Source of the DNA: Spiribacter sp. 2438
GTDB lineage: Bacteria > Pseudomonadota > Gammaproteobacteria > Nitrococcales > Nitrococcaceae
Direction of reading: 5' to 3'
DNA: 64,000 nt
Assembly: GCF_009676705.1 (NCBI RefSeq)
Contig: NZ_CP046046.1
Location: 1,240,001 to 1,304,000, forward strand
Part shown: positions 43,996 through 54,960 of the stretch, piece after piece
How the letters are laid out: each line of letters opens with the position of its first letter
How positions within the stretch are numbered: position 1 is the stretch's first letter
Program-made: the position numbers and the translations under genes
Notes under the pieces: model-generated
Told to the model about the DNA's origin: nothing
Database searches by the model: none
What the model saw: the letters and a program-made list of their open reading frames with translations, nothing else

Positions 43996-45783
43996 TCAGT
44001 ACACGCGCTTCTTCGGCGGGATGACTTCCATCTCGTCGGTGAGCGTCGTCATGTGCACCGGGCGGTAATCAAGCTGGACATCGCCACTGTCCTGCAACCA
44101 GGACACAGTGTGCTTCATCCAGTTTTCGTCGTCACGGTCGGCAAAGTCTTCACGGGCGTGGGCACCCCGGCTCTCCTGTCGATTGAGTGCCGAGTCCATG
44201 CTCACCACCGCATTGCCGAGCAGGTTCTCAAGTTCCAGGGTTTCCACCAGGTCGGTGTTCCAGACCAGTGACCGGTCCACCACCTTGATGTCAGCCAGCG
44301 ACTGATAGATTTCGTGGATCTGGCGACTACCCTCCTCGAGGGTCTCCGCGGTTCGGAACACCGCCGAGTACTGCTGCATCACGCTCTGCATGCGCTCGCG
44401 CACCTTGGCGGTGGGCTCGCTGCCGTCCGCATTGCGGAGCCGGTCGAGCCGCCCCAGAGCATAATCGGCGCTATCCGCCGGCAGCGGCTTGTGCTCGCCG
44501 CACTCGGCCACGATCTCAGCGGCCCGGATGGCGGCGGCTCGCCCGAAGACCACCAGATCCAGCAGCGAGTTGGAACCCAGCCGGTTGGCGCCATGCACCG
44601 AAATGCAGCCCGCTTCGCCGATGGCCATCAGGCCCGGCACCACGGCGTCCGGGTCGCCGTCCCGGGGGGCCACGACCTCGGCCCGGTAGTTGGTGGGGAT
44701 ACCGCCCATGTTGTAGTGGACGGTGGGCAGAACCGGAATGGGCGCCTCGGTGACGTCCACGCCGGCAAAAATGCGGGCCGTCTCGGCAATGCCCGGCAGA
44801 CGCTGATTGATCACCTCGGGGCCGAGATGCTCGAGATGAAGGTGGATGTGGTCGGCATTGGGACCCACACCCCGACCTTCCCGAATCTCGATGGTCATGG
44901 AGCGGGACACCACGTCCCGCGAGGCCAAGTCCTTGGCATTGGGCGCGTAACGCTCCATGAAGCGCTCGCCCTCGGAGTTGGTGAGATACCCGCCTTCGCC
45001 GCGAACGCCTTCGGTGATCAGGCAGCCGGCGCCGTACACGCCCGTGGGGTGGAACTGGGTGAACTCCATGTCCTGGAGCGGCAGCCCGGCCCGCAGCACC
45101 ATGCCACCCCCGTCGCCGGTGCAGGTATGCGCCGACGTGCAGGAGAACCAAGCTCGGCCGTAGCCCCCGGTCGCCAGAACCACGATATGAGCTCGGAAGC
45201 GATGGATTTTTCCGGTGGCAAGCTCGAGGGCGATGACACCCCGGCAGGCGCCATTTTCCATGATCAGATCCAGCGCGAAGTACTCGATGTAGAACTCCGC
45301 CTGGTGAGCCATGGACTGCTGATAGAGCGTATGCAGGATGGCATGGCCGGTGCGGTCCGCTGCCGCACAGGTGCGCTGTGCGGTGCCCTCACCAAAATGC
45401 GTGGTCATGCCGCCGAAGGGGCGCTGATAAATCTTGCCTTCCTCGGTTCGCGAGAAGGGCACACCATAGTGCTCAAGCTCGATAATCGCGGGAATCGCCT
45501 CGCGGCACATGTATTCGATAGCGTCCTGGTCGCCCAGCCAGTCCGACCCCTTGATGGTGTCGTAGGCATGCCAGCGCCAGTCGTCGTCACCCATGTTGCC
45601 CAGCGCCGCACTCACACCCCCCTGGGCAGCCACGGTGTGACTGCGAGTGGGAAAAACTTTGGTCACACAGGCTGTTTTCAGCCCTTTTTCGGCCATGCCG
45701 AAGGTCGCCCGAAGGCCGGCACCGCCGGCGCCTACCACGACCACGTCATAGCTGTGATCGACAATCTCGTAATCGGCGCTCAT
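43996..45783 (-). CDS. sdhA: Succinate dehydrogenase flavoprotein subunit
   Basis: This 595-residue subunit oxidises succinate to fumarate. It has the dinucleotide motif [12 protein letters not shown], the FAD-linked His in [11 protein letters not shown], the active-site HPTGVYG region and the C-terminal [10 protein letters not shown]. It lies 3 bases after sdhD. Confidence 0.98.
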   Translation of the reverse strand: MSADYEIVDHSYDVVVVGAGGAGLRATFGMAEKGLKTACVTKVFPTRSHTVAAQGGVSAALGNMGDDDWRWHAYDTIKGSDWLGDQDAIEYMCREAIPAIIELEHYGVPFSRTEEGKIYQRPFGGMTTHFGEGTAQRTCAAADRTGHAILHTLYQQSMAHQAEFYIEYFALDLIMENGACRGVIALELATGKIHRFRAHIVVLATGGYGRAWFSCTSAHTCTGDGGGMVLRAGLPLQDMEFTQFHPTGVYGAGCLITEGVRGEGGYLTNSEGERFMERYAPNAKDLASRDVVSRSMTIEIREGRGVGPNADHIHLHLEHLGPEVINQRLPGIAETARIFAGVDVTEAPIPVLPTVHYNMGGIPTNYRAEVVAPRDGDPDAVVPGLMAIGEAGCISVHGANRLGSNSLLDLVVFGRAAAIRAAEIVAECGEHKPLPADSADYALGRLDRLRNADGSEPTAKVRERMQSVMQQYSAVFRTAETLEEGSRQIHEIYQSLADIKVVDRSLVWNTDLVETLELENLLGNAVVSMDSALNRQESRGAHAREDFADRDDENWMKHTVSWLQDSGDVQLDYRPVHMTTLTDEMEVIPPKKRVY

Positions 45784-45786
45784 ATC

Positions 45787-46167
45787 TCAGCCTCCGAGTG
45801 CAATACTAAGGACGGCAATGATCGCTGACACGGCCAGAACAACCGCCAGGAATCGCACCGCGATGACCAGCCCAAGGCGCACGCCCTTGTGACTCACGTA
45901 GTCTTCGAGAATGACCTGGAGGCCGAGCGACGCGTGATAGAACAGCACGCCGAACATCACCACCATGACCACCGAGTTGATCGGGCCGCCCAGCCAGGCA
46001 GCGGCCTCGGCGTAACTGGCGCCGGAATTGGCCGCCAGGCCGACCACCAACCAGAGCATCAGCGGCACCATGGCGATGGCACTCAGCCGCTGCACCCACC
46101 AGTGGGAGGCGCCGTGATGCGAGGCACCCAGGCCCCGGGCTTCCTTAATCGGAGTCCGAAATTCCAT
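45787..46167 (-). CDS. sdhD: Succinate dehydrogenase membrane anchor, SdhD
   Basis: This 126-residue anchor has three membrane helices (about 30-50, 60-85, 100-122) and the family pattern HWWVQRLSAIAMVPL, with the conserved haem-ligand region FYHASLGLQVILEDYV. ATG at 46167 gives the correct N-terminus. Confidence 0.93.
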   Translation of the reverse strand: MEFRTPIKEARGLGASHHGASHWWVQRLSAIAMVPLMLWLVVGLAANSGASYAEAAAWLGGPINSVVMVVMFGVLFYHASLGLQVILEDYVSHKGVRLGLVIAVRFLAVVLAVSAIIAVLSIALGG

Positions 46168-46178
46168 TACAGGCCTCC

Positions 46179-46559
46179 TCAGACCAGAGCGATAAGCCAG
46201 GCGAGCAGCGTCAGCGCCACAGCCGCACCGATGACGGTCTGCCCGGAGCGCTGCGCGGCCTCGAGGCTGAGCCCGTAGCCGGCGTCCCAGAACAGGTGCC
46301 GGATGCCGTTGCAAAGATGATAGAAGAGCACGAAGGTCCAGGCGAACAGCAGGACCTGCACCGGCAGGCTGCCCAGAATGGCATTGGCGGTGGCGTAAGC
46401 CTGGGGGCCGGCGGCGGTGGCCACCACCCAGTAAACCAGCACCAGCGCTCCGCCGGAGAGCAGGACCCCGGAAATCCGGTGACTGATGGACGTCAGGGCG
46501 GTGAAGGGCAGGCGATAGACTTGCAGATGCGGCGACAGGGGCCGGTTATCCGTGCTCAT
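46179..46559 (-). CDS. sdhC: Succinate dehydrogenase cytochrome b556 subunit, SdhC
   Basis: This 126-residue anchor has the family start RPLSPHLQVYR, SISHRISGVLL, the haem-ligand His in HLCNGIRHLFWD and three membrane helices. ATG at 46559 is 11 bases upstream of sdhD in the operon. Confidence 0.95.
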   Translation of the reverse strand: MSTDNRPLSPHLQVYRLPFTALTSISHRISGVLLSGGALVLVYWVVATAAGPQAYATANAILGSLPVQVLLFAWTFVLFYHLCNGIRHLFWDAGYGLSLEAAQRSGQTVIGAAVALTLLAWLIALV

Positions 46560-46602
46560 CAGGCGACTCTCCAGATGCAGGATAGTTTGGAATTGTTCCG
46601 CC

Positions 46603-46631
46603 AAGATACCCGTTGGACGGTCGCTGCACAA
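46603..46631 (-). promoter_or_regulatory. Probable sdhCDAB promoter
   Basis: On the minus strand TTGTGC (46626-46631) and TATCTT (46603-46608) are 17 bases apart, about 45 bases before sdhC. Confidence 0.45.
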
Positions 46632-46675
46632 GATCGCCGCAGTGCACCATGTTCAAATGGACCGGCAGCGAACAT

Positions 46676-46873
46676 TCAAAAATCGGTGCAGCGGCCGTTG
46701 CTCTCCCAGTCACCGTAGCGGGTCGGCTCAGGGCCACGCTGACCACCGGTCTCTGCCGGCCAGGTCTCCGGCTTCTGCCAGTCCACTGAGGTGGATTCAG
46801 GGGCGTCCGACCCTTCGACGGGCTGATGGTCGGTCGAGTCCGGCTGCCGATCCGGGTTGCGCTCATCATTCAT
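46676..46873 (-). CDS. DUF1674 protein (succinate dehydrogenase assembly factor 4-like)
   Basis: This 65-residue acidic protein ends with the DUF1674 signature GPEPTRYGDWESNGRCTDF. Mitochondrial SDHAF4 has this C-terminus and binds flavinylated SdhA during assembly. The gene lies directly upstream of sdhC on the same strand, which supports the assignment. The first 40 residues look disordered. Confidence 0.85.
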   Translation of the reverse strand: MNDERNPDRQPDSTDHQPVEGSDAPESTSVDWQKPETWPAETGGQRGPEPTRYGDWESNGRCTDF

Positions 46874-46960
46874 GACATCGTCCTCACGGCTGCGGGGAAT
46901 TGCTGATCAATGGCATTATCCCACGTCCACTGCCATTACGCATTGCATAAGGAGCGCGAC

Positions 46961-47980
46961 ATGGTCACCGTCTGGGATCGGCTGTTGACCGCCTCACCCA
47001 TGGGCCAATCCGCGCCGGCGACGCCGGCGGACTGGGCCCTCGCGGCCCGGGACAGCGGTGTGGTTGCCGCACTCCCCCACCTGGGGCTCCTGCATTTGGC
47101 TGGCCCCGACGCCCGGGAGTTCCTTCAGAATCAGCTCACCCAGTCCGTCGCCGACCTTGCCGACACGGAAACCCGGCTAGCGGCCTGGTGCAGCGCCAAA
47201 GGTCGAGCCCGAGCCGTGTTCAGGGTGATCCCCAGCGATACCGGGCTGGTACTGCTGGCCGATGCCGACACGCTGGAAGCCATTCGGCCTAAATTGCAGA
47301 TGTTCATCCTCCGCGCCCAGGTGGCCATCACCGACCTCTCCGCCGATGAGGGACTGATGGGGGTCACCGGTCCCGTGGCCGAGACCCTGCTCACGGAAAC
47401 GGCGGGCTCGCTGCCGCGCGCGGACAATGAATTGGTGCGCGCCGGTGACCTGCACGTCATCCGCGTCCCCGGCCATCCGGCCGCCCGTTACCTGGTGCTG
47501 GCGCCGGAAAAACAGCTGGCGGCGCTCTGGGAGCGATACCAGGCCGCCCTGACTCCCACCGACCAGGCATTCTGGCAGTTACTGGATATCCAGGCCGGCC
47601 TCCCCACCGTGACCCCGGCCACCATGGAGCGGTTTGTGCCCACCATGCTCAACCTCGAGCCACTGGGCGGCATCAACTATACCAAGGGGTGTTACCCCGG
47701 CCAGGAGGTGGTGGCCCGAATGCACTATCTGGGCAAGCTGAAACGGCGTCTGTATCGGGCCCGGCTGGGGGATGACCCACCACTCCCCGGCAGCGCGGTG
47801 ACGCTGGCCGATGGCACCGAAGCCGGGGAAGTGGTGAGCGCGGCGTTGTCCCCCGAACAGGGCAGCGAACTGCTGGCGGTGCTGCGCATCGAGATGGCGG
47901 AACGGGAGGGTCTGCAGGTCGACGGGCGACCGCTGCAGCTCCTCGATCTGCCCTACCCGCCCCCGGGGGAATCGGCCTGA
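46961..47980 (+). CDS. ygfZ: Folate-binding Fe-S cluster repair protein YgfZ
   Basis: This 339-residue GcvT-related protein carries the YgfZ signature [18 protein letters not shown] (K-G-C-Y-x-G-Q-E) near residue 245. YgfZ uses tetrahydrofolate and supports Fe-S enzymes and some tRNA thiomodification. ATG at 46961 has AAGGAG upstream. It converges on lysS with a 28-base overlap. Confidence 0.93.
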   Translation: MVTVWDRLLTASPMGQSAPATPADWALAARDSGVVAALPHLGLLHLAGPDAREFLQNQLTQSVADLADTETRLAAWCSAKGRARAVFRVIPSDTGLVLLADADTLEAIRPKLQMFILRAQVAITDLSADEGLMGVTGPVAETLLTETAGSLPRADNELVRAGDLHVIRVPGHPAARYLVLAPEKQLAALWERYQAALTPTDQAFWQLLDIQAGLPTVTPATMERFVPTMLNLEPLGGINYTKGCYPGQEVVARMHYLGKLKRRLYRARLGDDPPLPGSAVTLADGTEAGEVVSAALSPEQGSELLAVLRIEMAEREGLQVDGRPLQLLDLPYPPPGESA

Positions 47981-49467
47981 ACCGGCAGGGGACGCATCGC
48001 CGGGAACAACAGCACGTCCCGAATGGAGGCCGCATCGGTCAGCAGCATCACCAGCCGGTCGATGCCGATGCCCTCGCCCACCGCCGGCGGCATGCCGTAT
48101 TCCAGAGCCTGGATATAGTCGGCATCGTAATGCATGGCCTCCTCGTCGCCGGCGGCCTTCTCCTGCGCCTGCTGACGGAACCGGGCCGCCTGATCCTCGG
48201 CGTCATTGAGCTCCGAGAAGCCATTGGCAATCTCGCGCCCGGCAATGATCAATTCAAAGCGCTCCGTCACTGAGGGGTCGTCGTCCCGGGGACGCGCCAG
48301 CGGCGAGACCTCCACGGGATAATCGGTCACGAACGTGGGCTGGCGAAGCTCGCTCTCGGCGGTTTTTTCGAAAATTTCCAGGAGCAGCTTGCCGGCGCCC
48401 CACTGGGGCTGCACGGCGAGGCCCAACTCCGCCGCCCGCTCCGCCAGCGCCTCGCGGTCTGCGGTGCGCCCCGCCAGGGCCGGGTTGTAATCGGTCACCG
48501 CCTCGCGAACGGTTACGCGGCGAAAGCGCGTCGCCAGGTCGATTGCCTCGCCCTGCCAGGTCAACTGCTCACTCCCCACCACCTCGCGGGCCAGTTCGCG
48601 AAGCAATGATTCGGTGAGATCCATCGCCTCCTCGTAGCCGGCATAGGCCTGATAGAACTCCAGCATGGTGAATTCCGGGTTGTGGCGGGTGGACACGCCT
48701 TCGTTGCGGAAATTGCGGTTAATCTCGAAAACCCGTTCGAAGCCTCCCACCAGCAGGCGCTTGAGATAGAGCTCGGGAGCGACCCGCAGGTAAAGATCCA
48801 GCTCCAGCGCATTGTGGTGGGTCACGAAGGGACGAGCCGCGGCACCGCCGGGGATGGGTTGCATCATGGGCGTTTCCACCTCCAGGAAGTCCCGGCGGGC
48901 GAGAAAATCCCGGATGTGCCGGACAATCCGGCTGCGTTGCTTGAACAGATGCCGGGTGTCCGGATTGGTCATCAGATCCAGATACCGCTGCCGGTAGCGC
49001 GCCTCGGTGTCGCCCAGGCCGTGGTACTTCTCCGGCAGCGGCCGCAGCGACTTGGTGAGCAGCTGCAGCTCCTCGCAGTGCACCGACAATTCGCCGGTGC
49101 GGGTCCTCATGAGCGGGCCGGCGGCACCCACGATGTCGCCCACATCCCAGCCCTTGAACGCCTGATAGACCCCCTCCGGCAGATCGTCGCGACGCAGGAA
49201 CAGCTGGATGTCCCCAGACATGTCCCGAATGGTCACGAAGCTCGCTTTGCCCATGACCCGCTTGTACAGGATGCGGCCGGCCACCCGGGCCTCGGCCCGC
49301 TGCGCCTGAAGCGCCTCGGCATCATGAGCCGCAAACTCGCGCTGAAGATTGTCCGCCAGATGATCCCGACGGAAATCGTTGGGAAAGGCCCGCCCGGTCT
49401 CCCGCCACTCGGTGAGCTTTCGCCGCCGATCGGCAATCAGCCGATGCTCATCCTGTTCCTGGGTCAT
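47953..49467 (-). CDS. lysS: Lysyl-tRNA synthetase (class II)
   Basis: This 504-residue synthetase has an N-terminal OB-fold anticodon domain (about 60-150) and class II motifs: [26 protein letters not shown] and the C-terminal [11 protein letters not shown]. It lies downstream of prfB as in E. coli; a GC palindrome (49491-49504) between them lacks a T run. Confidence 0.98.
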   Translation of the reverse strand: MTQEQDEHRLIADRRRKLTEWRETGRAFPNDFRRDHLADNLQREFAAHDAEALQAQRAEARVAGRILYKRVMGKASFVTIRDMSGDIQLFLRRDDLPEGVYQAFKGWDVGDIVGAAGPLMRTRTGELSVHCEELQLLTKSLRPLPEKYHGLGDTEARYRQRYLDLMTNPDTRHLFKQRSRIVRHIRDFLARRDFLEVETPMMQPIPGGAAARPFVTHHNALELDLYLRVAPELYLKRLLVGGFERVFEINRNFRNEGVSTRHNPEFTMLEFYQAYAGYEEAMDLTESLLRELAREVVGSEQLTWQGEAIDLATRFRRVTVREAVTDYNPALAGRTADREALAERAAELGLAVQPQWGAGKLLLEIFEKTAESELRQPTFVTDYPVEVSPLARPRDDDPSVTERFELIIAGREIANGFSELNDAEDQAARFRQQAQEKAAGDEEAMHYDADYIQALEYGMPPAVGEGIGIDRLVMLLTDAASIRDVLLFPAMRPLPVQADSPGGG

Positions 49468-49503
49468 GTCCCCTGTCCCCTTGATTGATCGGGCCCGCGG
49501 GCC

Positions 49504-50602
49504 CTAAAGACCCGCCTTGAGGCTGGCCTCAATAAACTGGTCGAGGTCGCCGTCGAGGACGGCCTGTGTGTTCCCTACCTCGACACCGGTGCGCAGGTCC
49601 TTGATACGACTCTGATCGAGCACGTAGGAACGGATCTGGCTGCCCCAGCCAATGTCGGCCTTGGTGTCCTCCACCTGCGCCGCCTGCTCCCGCTGGGCCT
49701 CCATTTCGCGCTCGTAGAGCTTGGCGCGCAGCTGATTCATGGCGGTGGCCCGGTTCTTGTGCTGGGAGCGGCTGCTCTGACACTGCACCACCACACCGGT
49801 GGGCAAGTGGGTGATCCGGACGGCGGATTCGGTTCGGTTGACGTGCTGCCCGCCGGCTCCACTGGCCCGGTAGACATCCACCCGCAGGTCGGAGGGATCA
49901 ATGTCCACTTCGATGTTCTCGTCGAGCTCGGGACTGACAAACACCGAGGCAAATGACGTGTGGCGACGGTTACCGGAATCGAATGGCGACTTGCGCACCA
50001 GGCGGTGAACACCGGTTTCGCTGCGCAGCCAGCCGAAAGCGTGGTCGCCCTCGACCCGCACCGTGGCACTTTTGATGCCGGCCTGTTCGCCTTCGGAGAC
50101 CTCAATGAGCTCGCTGGCAAACCCCTTGCGCTCAATCCAGCGCAGGTACATGCGCAGCAGCATTTCCGCCCAGTCCTGGGCCTCGGTGCCCCCGGAGCCG
50201 GCCTGGATGTCCACGAACGCATTGGCGGCATCCATTTCGCCGGAGAACATGCGTCGAAACTCCAGCACTTCCACCGTGCGGGCATGCTCGTCCAGATCCA
50301 CTGCCACCGCGTCCAGCGTCTCCTGATCGGATTCCTCCCGGGCCATTTCCAGGAGTTCGCCGGCTTCCTCCAGGCCACTGAGCAGCCCGCGCATCTGCAC
50401 CACCACCCGCTCCAGGGCCGCGCGCTCGCGATTCAGCGTCTGCGCGCGCTCCGGGTCATTCCAGATGTCCGGCTGTTCCAGCTCGCGGGTGACTTCTTCG
50501 AATCGTTCTTCCTGACCCGGGAGGTCAAAGATACCCCCTCAGGGACTCGGCACGTCCCTTGAGGTCTTCCAGTCGAGTGACGATCAGGTTGGTGTCCTGC
50601 AC
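49504..50602 (-). CDS. prfB: Peptide chain release factor 2 with programmed frameshift
   Basis: The 365-residue RF2 is encoded in two phases. The first, from GTG at 50602 (AGAGGA upstream), encodes [17 protein letters not shown] to LRGYL and meets TGA at 50525-50527. The site AGGGGG TAT CTT TGA C is the standard +1 shift signal with its internal Shine-Dalgarno. The second phase continues [12 protein letters not shown] and contains the release motif [15 protein letters not shown] and the SPF tripeptide (KSPFDSG). The stop makes the gene self-regulating through RF2 level. Confidence 0.97.
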
Positions 50603-50642
50603 GTTATTCCTCTTGTCTTCGGTTAATGGCCGCCGGGGCGGC

Positions 50643-53600
50643 TCAACGCACCGCTTCCCAGGCTTGGGCCAGTCTTTTCTCGGAGACCCGCTCACGGGTG
50701 CCCAGCTCCTGCGCAAACAGGGAGACCCGGTATTCCTCCAGCATCCAGCGCACCGTGGTCAGCGCCCCGTCACGAATCCCGCGACGGGCATGCCGCGCCC
50801 GGGCCTCGTCCAGTCGGAGCTGGTGGGGTGCAATCACGGCCAGACCCGACTGGTCCCGATTGGGATCCCGCTGCAGCCGCTCCAGGCGACGCGATATCCC
50901 CTCCAGATAGCGGGGCAGTTCGCTCAGCCGCCCGGCCGGGGTCTGGAGGAGAAAGCCGGGGTAAATTAACCCATCCAGCTGCTGGCGCACGTCCTGGAAA
51001 CTGTCGATCAGGCCCAGGGGCACATCCCGCCGCAGCACCCGACGTACGGCATCCTGGCGCGCAAGGATATCAGAGACCAGATCCCGCAGCCGTTCACCCT
51101 CCTCCACCAGGCGTTCACGACCCGCCGCACCACAGGCCCGGTAGGCTTCCCGATCCCGGGGCACCGTGTCGCTCAGGAATGTCCGGTCGAAGGCCGCCTC
51201 CGCCAGATCCCGTTTCAGCGCCTCGGGGGTGTCCACATCGCGGTAGCTCAGGGCCATGCGATCCAGCCCCTCCAGGCCGCGACGCAGGTGCCGGGCCTGT
51301 TGCGCGAAGCGCTTCATGAGCAGCCGCCGCACGCCGGCGCGATGACTCAGCTCGGCGCGCTCGGGGCTATCCAGCAGACGCAGCGCCACGTGCTCCCCCT
51401 CCACCTGCAGGGCCGGGTAGCCCTGCAGGGTCACGCCACCCTGCTGGAAGGGCACCCGCTCCGGCAGGGCACCGAAATCCCAATCGTGAACCCGGTCCTT
51501 TTCAAAGCCGCTGTCCGTCGGTGCCGAGAAACGCTCCGAGGCCTGGCCGGCGAGATCCCGCTGCAGCGCTGGCAGATCGCGACCGCTGGCGATGGCCCGG
51601 CCGTCGCCATCCACAATGGCGAATCGCATCTGCAGATGGGCCGGCAGCTCGAGGGATTCCCAGACATCGCCGGGCAGGTCAATGCCGGTCATGCGCCGCA
51701 GCTCCTGGCGGACCGCGGCCTCCAGTGAGCCTTCGCGATCCGGCAGCGATTCCAGCACCGCCCGGGCGAAGTCCGGCACCGGCACGAAATTGCGGCGCAG
51801 CGACTTGGGCAGGGCCCGAATCAGGGTTACCACTTTTTCCTCCAGCAATCCGGGCACCAGCCATTCAAAGGGCTCCGGCGGGAGCGCATTGAGGGCCGCA
51901 ATGGGCACCCGCACGGTCACGCCGTCATCCGCCGCGCCGGGCTCGAAGTGGTACTGAAGGGGCAGCCGGACGCCGGCAATGGCCCAGTGATCGGGGTAAG
52001 CCTCGGCCACCGGATCCGCGGTGCTGGACATGAGCTGTTCGCGGGTCAGCCGCAGCGACGCGTCATCGCCGCCCGCCTTGAGCCACCGCGACAGACTGGG
52101 ACCATCCACCACCTCGGCCGGCAGCCGCTCGTTATAGAAATCGAACAGCGCCTGCTGGTCAATCATCACATCCCGGCGTCGGGTCTTGGCTTCCAGGGTT
52201 TCCACGGCTTCCGCCAGGGCCTGATTGGCCTTCAGAAAGTCCGGCGGGTTCGGCGGCGGCGTACCCAGCAGCCCGTCACGGATGAAGATGGCCCGGCATT
52301 CCTCCGGCGCGACCCGGGCATGGTCAATCTTGCGGCCACTGACGATGGGCAGACCGTAGAGGGTGACGTCCTCCCGCCCCAGGACCTTGCCCCGGTCCGC
52401 CTGCCACCAGGGGTCGTGGTAGCGCCGCTTGACCAGGTGGGTGGCAAGGGGCTCGATCCACTCCGGCCGAACCTCGGCGGCGGTTCGCGCAAACACCCGG
52501 CGGGTTTCCACCAGCTCGGCGGCCACGATCCAGCGCGGGCGACGACGGGCCACCCCCGACCCCGGGTGAATCGCCAGCTTGAGGCCCCGGGGCCCCCGAT
52601 ACTCCTCGCCATCCTCGCGACGGGCCACGTTGGACAAAAATCCCGTCAGCAGTGCCCGATGAATGCCCACGCCCCGGGCCGGCGTGTCGTTCTCGGTCAG
52701 GCCCATGCCCCGCACCAGCCCACGCAGCTGGCCATGGACGTCCGCCCATTCCCGCATCCGAACATGGGAGAGGAAATGATCATGGCACCAGACCTGCAGC
52801 TTGCGCCGGCTCAGGTGCCGGGCCTGCTCCCGATAGTCATTCCAGAGCCGCAGCAGGGTGATGAAGTCGGACTGGCGATCCTGCCACCCCGCCTGGGCGG
52901 CGTCGGCGGCATCCCGATGATCCATGGGGCGCTCCCGCGGATCCTGGATGGAGAGCGCCGCCGCGATCACTAGCATCTCCGCCAATGCGGCCTCCCGCTC
53001 CCCCGCCAGCAGAATCCGCGCGAGTCGAGGGTCCACCGGCAGCCGGGCCAGGCGCTGCCCGAGCCGCGACAGCCGCTGCCGGCGGTTGAGCGCCCCCAGT
53101 TCATTGAGCAGCTTGAGGCCGTCTTTGACATAGCGCGGATCCGGCGGCTCGATGAACGGAAAGGCGTCAATATCCCCCAGCCGCAGGTGCTTCATCTGGA
53201 GAATCACCGAGGCCAGGTTGGTCCGCAGAATTTCCGGCTCGGTGAACGCCGGGCGGGCCTGATAATCCGCCTCGTCGTAGAGGCGGATACAGACACCCGG
53301 CGCCTCACGGCCGCAGCGCCCCGCCCGCTGGTCCGCGCTGGAGCGGGCCACGGGTTCCACCGGCAGGCGCTGGACCTTGGTGCGATAGCTGTAGCGGCTG
53401 ATGCGCGCCAGGCCGCTGTCCACCACGTAGCGGATACCGGGCACCGTGAGGGACGTCTCCGCCACATTGGTGGCCAGAACAATGCGCCGGCCACGATGGG
53501 CGGCGAAAACCCGTTGCTGCTCGGCGTTGGACAGTCGGCCAAATAGCGGCAGCACTTCGGTGTGGGGCGGATGGTGCTTGCGCAGGGCCTCGGCACATTG

Positions 53601-54380
53601 GCGGATCTCCCGCTCGCCGGGGAGAAAGACCAGGATGTCACCCCGACCCAGACCGGCCAGCTCATCGCAGGCGTCCAGCACCCCCTGCCGCAGGGTCCGC
53701 TCCCGCTCGTCCTCGTTGAGCGCCGCCAGCGGACGGTAGCGAACCTCCACCGGATAGCTGCGTCCCGACACTTCAATAATCGGGGCGTCATTGAACTGCG
53801 CGGAAAAGCGTTTCGGATCAATGGTCGCGGAGGTGATGATCACCCGCAGGTCAGGCCGTCGTGGCAGCAGCCGCTTGATATACCCCAGCAGGAAGTCAAT
53901 GTTGAGGCTGCGCTCGTGGGCCTCATCGATAATCAGGGTGTCGTAGTCGGCCAGATCCCGGTCGCCTTGGGTCTCGGCGAGCAACATGCCATCGGTGAGC
54001 AGCTTGACACGGGTCTCCGGCGTGGTGCGGTCGCCGAAGCGGACCCGGTAGCCGACACCACGGCCCACCTCGGTGCCGCACTCCTCGGCAACGCGGCTGG
54101 CGAGGCTGCGGGCGGCAATTCGTCTTGGCTGGGTGTGGCCGATCATGCCGTCGATGCCCCGCCCCAGCTCCAGCATCAGCTTTGGCAGCTGGGTGCTCTT
54201 GCCGGACCCGGTCTCGCCACAGATGACCACCACCTGATGGGACTGGACCGCCTCGCGAATGGTCTCGGCGTGGGCCAGGACCGGCAGGTCCAGGGCATAG
54301 GTCGGTTTCAGGGGCGCATCACGCCGAGCGATGCGTGCCGCTTCGCGCCGGTGCTGACCGGATCCTCGGTTGTCAGCCAT
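50643..54380 (-). CDS. hrpA: ATP-dependent RNA helicase HrpA
   Basis: This 1245-residue DEAH-box helicase has Walker A GETGSGKSTQLPKL near residue 55, DEAHERSLNIDF, SATIDPKRFS, the motif VI QRAGRCGREAPG, then the HA2, OB and DUF3418 domains typical of HrpA. Known HrpA rescues stalled ribosomes on some mRNAs. ATG at 54380 overlaps the phosphodiesterase stop by 8 bases; the frame extends further upstream without support. Confidence 0.95.
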   Translation of the reverse strand: MADNRGSGQHRREAARIARRDAPLKPTYALDLPVLAHAETIREAVQSHQVVVICGETGSGKSTQLPKLMLELGRGIDGMIGHTQPRRIAARSLASRVAEECGTEVGRGVGYRVRFGDRTTPETRVKLLTDGMLLAETQGDRDLADYDTLIIDEAHERSLNIDFLLGYIKRLLPRRPDLRVIITSATIDPKRFSAQFNDAPIIEVSGRSYPVEVRYRPLAALNEDERERTLRQGVLDACDELAGLGRGDILVFLPGEREIRQCAEALRKHHPPHTEVLPLFGRLSNAEQQRVFAAHRGRRIVLATNVAETSLTVPGIRYVVDSGLARISRYSYRTKVQRLPVEPVARSSADQRAGRCGREAPGVCIRLYDEADYQARPAFTEPEILRTNLASVILQMKHLRLGDIDAFPFIEPPDPRYVKDGLKLLNELGALNRRQRLSRLGQRLARLPVDPRLARILLAGEREAALAEMLVIAAALSIQDPRERPMDHRDAADAAQAGWQDRQSDFITLLRLWNDYREQARHLSRRKLQVWCHDHFLSHVRMREWADVHGQLRGLVRGMGLTENDTPARGVGIHRALLTGFLSNVARREDGEEYRGPRGLKLAIHPGSGVARRRPRWIVAAELVETRRVFARTAAEVRPEWIEPLATHLVKRRYHDPWWQADRGKVLGREDVTLYGLPIVSGRKIDHARVAPEECRAIFIRDGLLGTPPPNPPDFLKANQALAEAVETLEAKTRRRDVMIDQQALFDFYNERLPAEVVDGPSLSRWLKAGGDDASLRLTREQLMSSTADPVAEAYPDHWAIAGVRLPLQYHFEPGAADDGVTVRVPIAALNALPPEPFEWLVPGLLEEKVVTLIRALPKSLRRNFVPVPDFARAVLESLPDREGSLEAAVRQELRRMTGIDLPGDVWESLELPAHLQMRFAIVDGDGRAIASGRDLPALQRDLAGQASERFSAPTDSGFEKDRVHDWDFGALPERVPFQQGGVTLQGYPALQVEGEHVALRLLDSPERAELSHRAGVRRLLMKRFAQQARHLRRGLEGLDRMALSYRDVDTPEALKRDLAEAAFDRTFLSDTVPRDREAYRACGAAGRERLVEEGERLRDLVSDILARQDAVRRVLRRDVPLGLIDSFQDVRQQLDGLIYPGFLLQTPAGRLSELPRYLEGISRRLERLQRDPNRDQSGLAVIAPHQLRLDEARARHARRGIRDGALTTVRWMLEEYRVSLFAQELGTRERVSEKRLAQAWEAVR

Positions 54381-54960
54381 CCCGCCGCGGGTTGGGTGCC
54401 TTTCGGCCGTCCCCTGATCGTTTTCGCGGTCCCGGATAACTCTTCGGCTCGAACTGCCGCGTATCCAGCGCCCAGCCCTCCTCACCGCAGACCAGAATCA
54501 TGCAGCCGGGGCCGCCATAGGTGCGGGTGCGGCCAGCGGCGCCCGGGTTGAGTAGCCATGGCATGGCCGTCTGATCGGAGTGCTGACGATGACTGTGGCC
54601 GTAGACCACGGCGCGGCAGTCGCCGTATTGCCGGCGATAGCGCCGATGACGCTGTTCCAGACTGCCGCCGTCGTCGCCATGCACCACCTTGAGCCGCCCG
54701 CCCGGCAAATCCAGTACCGCTTCTGTGGGCAGCGTGGCCAGAATGTCTTCCTCGCCGTCCGCCCAGTGTGCGGCGTCATCGTTATTGCCGCGGATGGCAA
54801 TCACCGTATCCCGGGGCTGGAGCGCAAACAGAATGTCGGCGCCACCGATGTCTCCGGCATGAACGGCGACGTCGCACTCGGCGACGCAGTCCGCCACCCG
54901 GTTGTCGAGGAAACCATGGGTGTCGGCGAGCAATGCGACCCGAGTGGGCGTCTGGGTCAT
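54373..54960 (-). CDS. YfcE/MJ0936-family metallophosphoesterase
   Basis: This 195-residue enzyme has the calcineurin-type metal sites: ALLADTHG at the N-terminus, VHAGDIGG, IRGNNDD, KVVHGDDGG and VVYGHSHRQHS. Family members hydrolyse phosphodiesters in vitro; the natural substrate is unknown. It overlaps thrH (ATGA) and hrpA. Confidence 0.9.
   Translation of the reverse strand: MTQTPTRVALLADTHGFLDNRVADCVAECDVAVHAGDIGGADILFALQPRDTVIAIRGNNDDAAHWADGEEDILATLPTEAVLDLPGGRLKVVHGDDGGSLEQRHRRYRRQYGDCRAVVYGHSHRQHSDQTAMPWLLNPGAAGRTRTYGGPGCMILVCGEEGWALDTRQFEPKSYPGPRKRSGDGRKAPNPRRDG

Noticed and set aside
44314-45828. A 504-codon open frame on the plus strand
   Set aside because: It is antisense to sdhA, which has all its family motifs; the frame is a composition artefact.
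49491-49504. GGGCCCGCGGGCCC palindrome as a terminator between prfB and lysS
   Set aside because: There is no T run after it on either strand and the genes are probably cotranscribed.
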